NCBI GenBank assembly: GCA_035695045.1 | Contig: DASSEX010000070.1 | Location: forward strand, 1-35,367 | DNA length: 35,367 bases | Source: DASSKP01 sp035695045 | GTDB taxonomy: Bacteria; Actinomycetota; Actinomycetes; JAFAQI01 | Direction: 5' to 3' | Part shown: positions 15,982-23,255 of the stretch, one piece after another | How the letters are laid out: each line of letters opens with the position of its first letter | How positions within the stretch are numbered: the stretch's first letter is position 1 | The notes under the pieces: model-generated | Told to the model about the DNA's origin: nothing | Database searches by the model: none | Seen by the model: only the letters and a program-made list of their open reading frames with translations | Translations under genes and position numbers: made by a program

Positions 15982-16520
15982 GCAAGCGCTTGGACACGGC
16001 ACGCCGCGCCTGGGTGGCCCTCCGACAGCTGGCGCAGCTGTCACCGGACGAACGCATTGCGCTGCTGGAACTGGCCTCGACCGCCGCAACGGAGAACGTG
16101 CGTCCCCGGCAGAGCGCAACAGTCTCCGACGAGGCGATCGTGTCGTCGCTGGCCTCGATGCGCTTCGCCGAACGCGTGGAGATCGGGCCGCGGGCGTCCG
16201 TCGGCCCGTTCTGCTGCATCTGGGGTGGGTGGAGCACCGCGTGGGCGAGAGTTGGCGCGGACGCTCTTCTCTCACCGGGCGTCGTCATGGTCGCGGGCAA
16301 CCACGGCACGCAGGGCACGGGCCCGGTCCGAGACGCAGGCTTCGAGGAAGCCGACGTCGTCGTCGGCGAGGGGGCGTGGATCGGTGCTCACGCCGTGCTG
16401 GTCGGATGCCGCGTCGGCGCCGGTGCGGTGATCGGTGCGAACGCCGTGGTCGTCGACGACGTGCCGGATCTTGCGATAGCGGTCGGATCGCCGGCGAGGG
16501 TCATCGGCCGGCGTCAGTGA
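15978..16520 (+). CDS. Hexapeptide acyltransferase
   Basis: 180-residue protein with a helical N-terminal part (about 1-65) followed by a left-handed beta-helix: VEIGPRASVGPFCCIWG, RVGADALLSPGVVMVAGNHG, ADVVVGEGAWIGAHAVLVGCRVGAG (in part) and IAVGSPARVIGRR. VAGNHGTQ holds a histidine in the place expected for catalysis. It differs enough from its upstream neighbour that the pair is not a recent duplication. ATG 15978 overlaps the previous stop (ATGA). Its last 20 nt overlap antisense with the end of the minus-strand GT2. Confidence 0.83.
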   Translation: MSKRLDTARRAWVALRQLAQLSPDERIALLELASTAATENVRPRQSATVSDEAIVSSLASMRFAERVEIGPRASVGPFCCIWGGWSTAWARVGADALLSPGVVMVAGNHGTQGTGPVRDAGFEEADVVVGEGAWIGAHAVLVGCRVGAGAVIGANAVVVDDVPDLAIAVGSPARVIGRRQ

Positions 16521-17484
16521 CCGTCGGCGGCGGCGGCGGATGGGTCGACCGCCGGCTGTAGTGCACGTGGGTGCGGTGAGTACGTCGCCATCGCCAAGGA
16601 CGCGTGTCTGCTGCCTGCCGCCAGGCGGCGGCGACGTCCCCGAACGCCGACGCGTCCATGCGGACGAGCTGACGGACAGCCAGCCCCACGTCCTGGAGGT
16701 AGAGCACGGGAAGCGCGCCGATGAGTCGCAGGACGGGTAGGTGGCGACGCGCATTGATGTGCCGGGCTGCGATGACGTTGACCCGCAGCCGCCCGCGCTT
16801 GTCCGCGACGGATATCGATGACGCGTGGGAGCGCTCATGCGTCGCCACCAGCACGGCAGCACACCGCGTCTCGACGCCTGCCGCTGCGAGCCGGAAGGCG
16901 AGATCGACGTCCTCACCGTAGGTGTCGAACCGCTCGTCGAAGGCCGGACAGCCGTACTCCCCCGACAGCCGATCGAGAAGGGACCGGCGGACGACCGGGC
17001 AGCTGCCGTTCGGCTTGAAGGTGGGCCACAGGGCGCCCGCAGGTGGACGTCCGAGCATGCGGACCCGCATGGTGTCGGTCACCGCCAGCACGCCACCGTC
17101 GTCACTTCCGTCCGCGCGCACCACTGCGGCTCCGAGGACGGCGGCATCCGGCTCTGTCGTGAACAGCTCGACGGCACGTTGGCAGAAGTCGCGTGCGAGG
17201 ACACAGTCAGCATTGAGGAAGACGACGTACCGACCGGCCGACATCGAGACGAGGCGGTTCATGCCCGCCGCGTAACCGAGGTTCGTGTCGCTGCGCAGCA
17301 CCCTCACGCCCGGCACGGCCGAGGCGACCGCGACGCTGTCATCAGATGAAGCGTTGTCGAGACACAACACCTCGACGCCGGTGAGCGTCTGGCTGGTGGC
17401 GGCGCGCAGGCACGCGTCGAGCACGGCTGCTGAGTTGAACGACAACACCAGCACGGACACGACTGGTGACGAGGGGTCGGTCAC
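16501..17484 (-). CDS. Family 2 glycosyltransferase
   Basis: 327-residue GT-A enzyme of the rhamnosyltransferase-like group. Visible motifs: VSVLVLSFNSAAVLDACL, DNASSDDS, DxD variant in FLNADCVL, NGSCPVVRRSLL, and the ED motif in FDTYGEDVDLAFRLAAAGV. The C-terminus ends in a low-complexity tail with five prolines (THPPPPPTVTDAGR), which is the part that overlaps the convergent acyltransferase gene. It is the last gene of a three-gene operon (kinase-like, methyltransferase, GT2); ATG 17484 overlaps the methyltransferase stop by 4 nt. Confidence 0.9.
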   Translation of the reverse strand: MTDPSSPVVSVLVLSFNSAAVLDACLRAATSQTLTGVEVLCLDNASSDDSVAVASAVPGVRVLRSDTNLGYAAGMNRLVSMSAGRYVVFLNADCVLARDFCQRAVELFTTEPDAAVLGAAVVRADGSDDGGVLAVTDTMRVRMLGRPPAGALWPTFKPNGSCPVVRRSLLDRLSGEYGCPAFDERFDTYGEDVDLAFRLAAAGVETRCAAVLVATHERSHASSISVADKRGRLRVNVIAARHINARRHLPVLRLIGALPVLYLQDVGLAVRQLVRMDASAFGDVAAAWRQAADTRPWRWRRTHRTHVHYSRRSTHPPPPPTVTDAGR

Positions 17485-18134
17485 TGCGGCTGCGGGCGGA
17501 TCGCGCAGATGCGTTCTGCGGTGATGCCGGCGCTGATCGACCGGTCGAACACCGGTTGCCCGCCAGCGCGGGCTGCGAGCGTCGCGAACTCAGCGGGCGA
17601 CCGTGGTGTCGTCAGGGTGCCGCCGCGCCCGCTCACGCGCTGCAGCGCGCGGTGAAGAGGGGCAAGTGCTGGGGCACCGGCGTACGACACGACGAGTCCG
17701 GTGCGGGCGACCCGCAGCGCGTCATGCACCATCCGGTCAGCAACCGCATCGGGCACCCGGTGCAAGAGGCGAAGCATGACGACGCAGTCGACGGAGTTGT
17801 CCGCGAGCGGCAGCTGAGTCGCGTCTGCTTGCGCACGCCAGGAGGGCTCCGGCAGCTCGGCGAGCATCGCCGTGGACACGTCGAGAGCGAGATACGCATC
17901 GGCACGGCCGGACAACCACTCCGTCAGCTTGCCGGTGCCGGCAGGAACATCGACGACGAGGCCGATGCGCGTGGCGCCGAGTGCACGTAGCCCCGCTGCG
18001 ACACCGGCTCGCTCGAGCCGGCCGATGCCCCATTCGACCGGCGACCGGCGTAGCCGGTGTGCGTACGCCTCCGCAACCGCCGGGTCGCGGTAGTGCTCGC
18101 GGGTGTAGCTGGCGTAGTCGGGTTCGCGACTCAT
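17481..18134 (-). CDS. Class I SAM-dependent methyltransferase
   Basis: 217-residue methyltransferase of the Methyltransf_11 type. Motif I reads LVVDVPAGTGKLTEWL, the strand-2 acidic residue is in YLALDVS, and SVDCVVMLRLLHRVPD is motif post-II. The N-terminus YASYTREHYRDPAVAEAYAHR is typical of this class. ATG 18134 overlaps the stop of the upstream kinase-like gene, and its own stop overlaps the GT2 start, making a tight operon. The substrate is presumably a sugar handled by the same module; not demonstrable from sequence. Confidence 0.86.
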   Translation of the reverse strand: MSREPDYASYTREHYRDPAVAEAYAHRLRRSPVEWGIGRLERAGVAAGLRALGATRIGLVVDVPAGTGKLTEWLSGRADAYLALDVSTAMLAELPEPSWRAQADATQLPLADNSVDCVVMLRLLHRVPDAVADRMVHDALRVARTGLVVSYAGAPALAPLHRALQRVSGRGGTLTTPRSPAEFATLAARAGGQPVFDRSISAGITAERICAIRPQPQ

Positions 18135-18988
18135 CGCGACGTCACGAACTGTCGTACCTGACGCGCGTAGCGGCCGCCGACGGCGCGTACGACGGCCCGC
18201 CGGGCATGCCGCGCCCGGCCGTAGGTCCAGCCGTCGTCGCGCAACCGAGTGCGGTACTGGTGATCCAGCTCGCGCAGACACGACTCCTTGGTCACCACGG
18301 CCTGCAGATGCTCCCACGCCAGAGCCATCAGTGCCTCTTGCGGCCCGCGGGCAAAGCGCGTCACCGGACGGCCCCAGTCGAGAAGCGCTGCCGAGACGAA
18401 CAGTCGCGCGCCTGCTTCCTCGAGCGGTCCACGCCGGGCCCGGCCGAGGTCGAAGGCCACCGGCTGGTCCGACCCCGGGCAGACCGCGAGGTTGCGTATC
18501 TCGAGGCCCTTGAACACGACACCGACACCGAGCACGGCGGTGTCGGCGCGCTTCTCCGGCAGACCCGCCAGGAGCTCGGCGTCGCGGCTGCCCAGCAGGT
18601 CGTGCGCGGCGGCACGAAGGGCGGCCGGGTACGACGCCGCGAAGCCCTGCGGGTCGGCGCGCAGCAGCTCGTCGAACGGGGTCAGGTCATGCCAGGGGTA
18701 GGCGAGGAGGAGGTCGTCCTTCGCGACGGCGACGGGCGTGAGTACCCGAAGCCGCCGGAACACGGCCCGACCGGTCTCGGCGCCAACACGCTCCGCCTCG
18801 AACAGATCGCCCCTCGGGTGGCCGCTTCGCGTCACGAACTGTTTGAGGAACCAGCGCTCGCCGTCGGGCCCATGTGCGGCCGCCGTCCGCGACCACGCGC
18901 GCTGCGCGACCGAGTCGCACCGGACCGTCACCGGCTCGCCGTCGCGGGGCCGCAGCGAGAGGTGCGCGCCGGCGGCCAGGAGCTTCAT
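18131..18988 (-). CDS. Protein-kinase-fold-like protein, possible glycan or sugar kinase
   Basis: 285 residues, no signal peptide. The layout recalls an atypical kinase: RWFLKQFV holds a candidate ATP-binding lysine (Lys49), FKGLEIRNLAV (159-169) sits where a catalytic loop would be, and VAFDLGRARRG (Asp180-Leu-Gly) resembles the DFG motif. Asn166 is present, but the catalytic aspartate expected in an H-x-D loop appears replaced by Gly161, so catalysis may differ or be absent. Weak similarity of plan to LPS-core or aminoglycoside kinases is all I can claim. First gene of an operon with a methyltransferase and a GT2, preceded by a leaderless-type TAGGCT box. Function not established. Confidence 0.7.
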   Translation of the reverse strand: MKLLAAGAHLSLRPRDGEPVTVRCDSVAQRAWSRTAAAHGPDGERWFLKQFVTRSGHPRGDLFEAERVGAETGRAVFRRLRVLTPVAVAKDDLLLAYPWHDLTPFDELLRADPQGFAASYPAALRAAAHDLLGSRDAELLAGLPEKRADTAVLGVGVVFKGLEIRNLAVCPGSDQPVAFDLGRARRGPLEEAGARLFVSAALLDWGRPVTRFARGPQEALMALAWEHLQAVVTKESCLRELDHQYRTRLRDDGWTYGRARHARRAVVRAVGGRYARQVRQFVTSR

Positions 18989-18994
18989 CGCGGC

Positions 18995-19000
18995 AGCCTA
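18995..19000 (-). promoter_or_regulatory. -10 element (TAGGCT) of the kinase-like/methyltransferase/GT2 operon
   Basis: On the minus strand TAGGCT ends 6 nt before ATG 18988 with no Shine-Dalgarno between, implying a leaderless transcript. Confidence 0.5.
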
Positions 19001-19109
19001 TGGCTGCGCCCGCCTCGTCCCATCGGCGCGAAGTGGTAGTCACGTCGGGCCATATTCGAGTCATCTCCGCGCAATTCGGGCAATATCGGACCTCCGATGT
19101 CCTTTGCTA

Positions 19110-19132
19110 CTCGTGTAGCCCCACACGAGGAG
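19110..19132 (+). promoter_or_regulatory. Leader hairpin partly covering the Shine-Dalgarno
   Basis: CTCGTGT (19110-19116) and ACACGAG (19123-19129) form a perfect 7-bp stem with a 6-nt loop AGCCCC. The ribosome binding site GAGGAG (19127-19132), 6 nt before ATG 19139, has its first three bases in the right arm. The fold could lower translation of the secreted protein; equally the repeat could be a DNA operator. The rest of the 150-bp gap upstream shows only a short TCGGAcc-TCCGA repeat (19086-19097) and no clear promoter. Confidence 0.4.
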
Positions 19133-19138
19133 CCCTGA

Positions 19139-21406
19139 ATGCATCGTCGCGACGTTGCCGCTGTCGCCATCGGCATCGCCGTCCTGTCCGTCGTGCTCGT
19201 TGCCCCGAACCGGTCCGTTGCTCAAGCGGCAGCACTTCCGGCGCCCGCACCGCACGCGGTGGCGGCACCTGACGGAGCCGTCTGGTCGACCGATCCGTCC
19301 CGCGACCGCGTGATCGCCCTCGGAGCGAGCGGCGTCGTGACCAAGACGGTGTCGCTGCCGGCCGGCAGCCACCCCAACGACATCGCCCTCGGCTCCGACG
19401 GTGCGCTCTGGGTGACCGAGCCGGGGGCCAACGCCATCGCCCGCATCACGATGGCCGGAGTGGTGACGTCGTACCCGGTCCCGACCGTCGGTGCGGAGCC
19501 CTGGGGGATCGCGGCGGTGCCATCGGGGCTGCTCTTCTTCACCGAACGCGCCGCGAACAAGATCGGTGCCGTCATCCCCTCCAAGGGCATCGTCGCGGAG
19601 AAGGCACTGACCACCGCTGACGCGGCACCCAGCGGGATCGTTGCCGGCGCCGACGGAAACGCCTGGATCGCCGAGGCCGGGGTGGGTCGCATCGGGCACT
19701 ACGTCACCGGTGTGGTGGTCGACGCGCCGCTGCCGAGCGCGGCGGGCACCCCCAACGACGTGACGCTGGGAGCGGACGGGTCGGTGTGGGTCACTGAGCC
19801 GGGCGTGAACAAGCTGGCGAAGGTGCCGACCACGGGTGCGGCCACCGAGGTGGGGCTTCCGTCGGGGGCGGCCCCCGCGCAGATCACCACCGGTCAGGAC
19901 GGGGCGATCTGGGTTGCCGAGCCGGGGCTTTCCGAGGTTGCCAGGGTCGTCGGCGCGACGGTGACCCAACGGTCGGTCAAGGGTCATCGAGCGGGCATCG
20001 CCGCTCCGGCCGACGGCTCTCTCTCGCTGTTCGACACGGGAACGGCGACCCCGCTGCGGATGACGGGCGTCGTCACCGTCGCCGCGCCGTGCTCCGCCGG
20101 CCCGGTCTGCATCGGAGTGGATGGCTCGAAGCCCGGGGCCGCGGTCACGCACGTCGCGCAAGGCGTTCTGCACAGCGCGGTCAATCCCGCCCCTGCCGCG
20201 AGTCTGGTGACGCAGCTGGCCCCGACGGCATGGCGGATCTCCGGGCTCGACGAGGCGCCGGTCGCGAGCGCGAGCAATGCGGTCGTGACCTATGTCCTGT
20301 CGGACCACTGGTATGACCAGACCTACGGGCAGAGCAGCCTCGACCCCAACGGACAGGTGCCGCCGTGGTCCGATCCGGACGGCTACCAGACCTATGTCCG
20401 CAACGAGGTCGCGAAGGTGCTCGCCTCGGGCATGCGCGTCGACTACTTCGAGGTGCAGAACGAGCCGGGCGGCTCTTGCTGCGGCACCGTCGACCAGCAG
20501 CTGCAGGAGTTCCAGCTCGCCTATGACGCGATCAAGTCGGTCGACCCGTCGCTGAAGGTGATGGGTCCGAGCCTCGCCGCGTTCGCCGACGCGCCCTACC
20601 CCGCCGGTGGCTACCGCAACTCCGGCCACGACCTCGACCTGGCGACGTTCCTTGACTTCGCCAAGGCGCAGAACGAGCACTGGGACGCCCTGGCCTGGCA
20701 CGAGAACGACGCCGACGTCTCGCTCGAGATCAACTCGGTCGACTCGCCGAACGTCGTGGCCGACCACTTGCGCCGCGTCCGGGCGCTGCTCGCCCAGCAC
20801 CCGGAGGCCGGCTCGCCCGCACTCGTCGTCAACGAGTACGGCGGCATCGCGCAACGAAGCCCGGGCTGGGACGTCGGCTACGCGGCCGCTCTCGAGCAGG
20901 GTGGGGCGACGTCCGCGAACCACGCCTGCTGGAGCTCGCTGGACTCGACCGGGACGAAGTACTCGGAGTGCCGCGACGGTTCGATGGACGGGCTCCTGCA
21001 GCACGGCGGGCTCGCGCTGGCCAGCCGGGGCCTGGCCGCCGCCTTCTACGCCTCGATGGCAGGCAGCGCGGTGCCGGTTGCGACGACCGACCCCGGGGTG
21101 ACCGGTCTGGCGACGGTGGCGGGCACCTCGGTCAACCTGTTGTTCGGCCGGCACGTCGGCTGCTTCCCCGCCGGCTCGGACTGCTCGGCGGCCGACCTGC
21201 CCGCACCGCGAAGCGTGACCGTCAGTGTTCGCGTGCCGTCACCGGTTGCCCGCAACTACACGGTCACGGTTCAGCACATCGTCGACGGGGTCGACACCCC
21301 GACGGTGACGACCACGACGGTCGCTGCGCGCAGCGGCATCGTGTCGCTGTCGGTCGGCACTGTCGGTGAGGGGGACGCCGTCAGCGTGGCCGTGCGACCG
21401 GTCTAG
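19139..21406 (+). CDS. Secreted beta-propeller fused to a clan GH-A-like glycosidase domain
   Basis: 755 residues. A signal peptide covers about 1-31 (basic MHRRD, hydrophobic core, AQA-like cleavage). Residues 38-310 contain about seven repeats of roughly 40 residues around DGxxWxxEPGxxxIxxxxxxG (for example DGALWVTEPGANAIARI and DGSVWVTEPGVNKLAKV), the pattern of streptogramin B lyase-type propellers. Residues about 330-650 look like a (beta/alpha)8 glycosidase: FEVQNEPGG supplies the acid/base Glu442 and LVVNEYGG the nucleophile Glu566, resembling GH39-like enzymes. A beta-rich tail follows (about 680-755). It likely cuts or binds a cell-surface glycan outside the cell. The exact GH family is uncertain. 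Not an antibiotic lyase on this evidence. Stop overlaps the convergent GT2 stop by 4 nt. Confidence 0.85.
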   Translation: MHRRDVAAVAIGIAVLSVVLVAPNRSVAQAAALPAPAPHAVAAPDGAVWSTDPSRDRVIALGASGVVTKTVSLPAGSHPNDIALGSDGALWVTEPGANAIARITMAGVVTSYPVPTVGAEPWGIAAVPSGLLFFTERAANKIGAVIPSKGIVAEKALTTADAAPSGIVAGADGNAWIAEAGVGRIGHYVTGVVVDAPLPSAAGTPNDVTLGADGSVWVTEPGVNKLAKVPTTGAATEVGLPSGAAPAQITTGQDGAIWVAEPGLSEVARVVGATVTQRSVKGHRAGIAAPADGSLSLFDTGTATPLRMTGVVTVAAPCSAGPVCIGVDGSKPGAAVTHVAQGVLHSAVNPAPAASLVTQLAPTAWRISGLDEAPVASASNAVVTYVLSDHWYDQTYGQSSLDPNGQVPPWSDPDGYQTYVRNEVAKVLASGMRVDYFEVQNEPGGSCCGTVDQQLQEFQLAYDAIKSVDPSLKVMGPSLAAFADAPYPAGGYRNSGHDLDLATFLDFAKAQNEHWDALAWHENDADVSLEINSVDSPNVVADHLRRVRALLAQHPEAGSPALVVNEYGGIAQRSPGWDVGYAAALEQGGATSANHACWSSLDSTGTKYSECRDGSMDGLLQHGGLALASRGLAAAFYASMAGSAVPVATTDPGVTGLATVAGTSVNLLFGRHVGCFPAGSDCSAADLPAPRSVTVSVRVPSPVARNYTVTVQHIVDGVDTPTVTTTTVAARSGIVSLSVGTVGEGDAVSVAVRPV

Positions 21407-22347
21407 CCGCGAGACAGCCACGGCCTGGCACCACCCGGCAGCCCGAGACCGCCCCACGTCCCGCGCAGCGCGACGAGCGCCGGCTCCGGACGGCGCCGGG
21501 TGACGACCATCGTGGCGCACGCCAGGCAGTCCACGAGCAGCGCGAGCAGCAAGCCGGCTCGTGCGGCGGGGCTCCACCAGCGACCGGCGTAGCGGATGAG
21601 TGACCGAACACTCTCCGCTCGCATCCGCTCCGGTGGGACCCGACGCAGTCCGGATCCGTAGGCGTGGCTGGCGGAGGCGTCCGGGACGACGTCGGCGCGT
21701 AACCCACGCTCACGAAGTCGGCGGTAGAGATCGGAGTCGTTGTAGAGCAGGGGAAACCGTTCGTCGAACAACGTCTCACCGATGTCGGAGCGACGGAGCA
21801 GCACGCACGCGGCTGCTGCCGATTCGACCGTGACCACCTCTGGCGAGGGCAGCAGTCCGGCGTACCAGCGGCGATCTCGATGCCGACCGTGCAGCAGCTT
21901 GACGTCGATCCGTGAGCCGGTCTCCGTCAGACACCACCAGGCACTCGACAGCGTCGTCTCCCGTCGCGCGAAGGCCTGCGGGGTGCCGTCGGGATAGCGC
22001 AGGCTCGCCGCCGCCACGCCGCATGCCGGTGTCGCGACCAGGTGGTCGACAAGGCGCCGGACGCAGTCGTCGGTCATGACGCAGTCGGGGTTGAGCAGCA
22101 GGACGTGTTCGCCGGTGGCGTGCTTCAGGGCGACGTTGTTGGCGACGGCGTAGCCGATGTTGCCCGGCGACTCGATGACGCGCACCCGGTCGGCGTAGCG
22201 CATCAGCCCGGCGCGCGTGTCGTCCGACGAGGCGTTGTCGACGACGACGACCTCGACCTGGACATCAGTCTGAGCGAGCGCGGCGTCCAGACAGGCGCAG
22301 ATCTCCTCGGCGTTGTTCCAGGTCACGACGAGGATCGAGACCCGCAC
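21403..22347 (-). CDS. Family 2 glycosyltransferase
   Basis: 314-residue GT-A enzyme: VSILVVTWNNAEEICACLDA, DNASSDDT, DxD variant LLNPDCVM, and a late acidic motif LLYNDSDLYRRLRERG that replaces the more common ED. A hydrophobic stretch near the C-terminus (AGLLLALLVDCLACATMVV) could anchor it in the membrane. GTG 22347 is preceded at 6 nt by a TAGGAT box. Single-gene transcription unit, divergent from another GT2 only 32 nt away; stop shared in part with the secreted glycosidase gene (CTAG). Confidence 0.9.
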   Translation of the reverse strand: MRVSILVVTWNNAEEICACLDAALAQTDVQVEVVVVDNASSDDTRAGLMRYADRVRVIESPGNIGYAVANNVALKHATGEHVLLLNPDCVMTDDCVRRLVDHLVATPACGVAAASLRYPDGTPQAFARRETTLSSAWWCLTETGSRIDVKLLHGRHRDRRWYAGLLPSPEVVTVESAAAACVLLRRSDIGETLFDERFPLLYNDSDLYRRLRERGLRADVVPDASASHAYGSGLRRVPPERMRAESVRSLIRYAGRWWSPAARAGLLLALLVDCLACATMVVTRRRPEPALVALRGTWGGLGLPGGARPWLSRG

Positions 22348-22353
22348 CGATCC

Positions 22354-22359
22354 ATCCTA
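22354..22359 (-). promoter_or_regulatory. -10 element (TAGGAT) of the minus-strand GT2
   Basis: On the minus strand TAGGAT lies 6 nt before GTG 22347, a leaderless arrangement. Its -35 region would fall in or beyond the divergent -10 box and the start of the opposite gene. Confidence 0.5.
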
Positions 22360-22367
22360 GGAGCCCG

Positions 22368-22373
22368 TACGCT
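22368..22373 (+). promoter_or_regulatory. -10 element (TACGCT) of the plus-strand GT2 operon
   Basis: TACGCT lies 6 nt before GTG 22380 with no Shine-Dalgarno, so the transcript is probably leaderless. Only 8 bp separate it from the oppositely oriented TAGGAT box. Confidence 0.52.
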
Positions 22374-22379
22374 GACCGC

Positions 22380-23255
22380 GTGTCGGTCGCCGTCGTCGTT
22401 CCGGTACGTGACGGCGCGGAGCTGCTCGATGCCGCCCTCGCGGCGCTGATGCCGGAAGCTGCGGCGCATGGTGCCGCAGTCGTCGTTGTCGACGACGCCT
22501 CAACCGACGCATCCGCGGACGTGGCCGAGCGACATGGCGTCACGGTCGTGCGCCGCCAGGTGGCAGGTGGGCCGTACGTCGCCAGGAACGCGGGTTGGCA
22601 GGCGGCGAACGCGGACGTCGTGGTGTTCACCGACGTGCGATGCCGGGCGCGGACTGGATGGCTCGGTGGTCTGCTCGCGGGGCTGGCGGATCCGGCGGTC
22701 GCGATCTGTGGGGGTGACGTCGAGGCGCTGACCGGCGACAGTGCGGCAGAGCGATACGTGCACAAGTGGCAACCACTGCAGCCGGACCGAGGCCTGACGC
22801 ACGAGTTCCTTCCGTTCCTCCCCACGTGCAACCTTGCGACGCGGCGGTCGGTGCTCGTGGCGGTGGACGGGTTCCGGCCGATGCGCAGCGGCGGGGATCT
22901 CGACTTCTGCTGGCGAGTGCAGCTGGCGGGACTCGGATCGGTCGTCTATGCGCCGGGAGCCGGGGTCGAGTGGGTGCCGCGGCCGGGGACGCGCGCGGTC
23001 GTCAGGCAGTGGTACCGCTACGGCGCAGCGAAGCCGTCCCTTTACCGCGACTATGCGCGACACGGCTACGAGCTGGAGCCGCCGCCCCCGTCGCTGCGCA
23101 TCTGGGTGCGCGAGGCGCGGCGGTTCGCGCGAGCGCTGCGTCGTACGCCTGCCCGGGACTGGGACGTCGAGGTCGTCGACCGGCTGTGCCAGCTCGCCTG
23201 GTGGCGCGGCTACCGGCGGGAGTGGCGCAGCCTCGCGACGGGCGGAGGCGGCTGA
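22380..23255 (+). CDS. Family 2 glycosyltransferase
   Basis: 291-residue GT-A enzyme. N-terminal VAVVVPVRDGAELL, DDASTDAS, then GGPYVARNAGWQAANADVVVF. The metal-site motif is the unusual FTDVRCR, and the acceptor-side motif is GGDLDFCWRVQLAG. The C-terminal region (VRQWYRYGAAKPSLYRDYARHG) is typical of actinobacterial GT2 proteins in which this segment lies at the membrane. Substrates unknown. First of four consecutive glycosyltransferase genes; its stop directly abuts the next GTG. Confidence 0.88.
   Translation: MSVAVVVPVRDGAELLDAALAALMPEAAAHGAAVVVVDDASTDASADVAERHGVTVVRRQVAGGPYVARNAGWQAANADVVVFTDVRCRARTGWLGGLLAGLADPAVAICGGDVEALTGDSAAERYVHKWQPLQPDRGLTHEFLPFLPTCNLATRRSVLVAVDGFRPMRSGGDLDFCWRVQLAGLGSVVYAPGAGVEWVPRPGTRAVVRQWYRYGAAKPSLYRDYARHGYELEPPPPSLRIWVREARRFARALRRTPARDWDVEVVDRLCQLAWWRGYRREWRSLATGGGG

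Noticed and set aside
19139..20060. Streptogramin B lyase (antibiotic resistance)
   Set aside because: Only the repeat pattern of the propeller is shared; the protein is secreted, more than twice as long and carries a glycosidase domain. I saw no support for the lyase active site.
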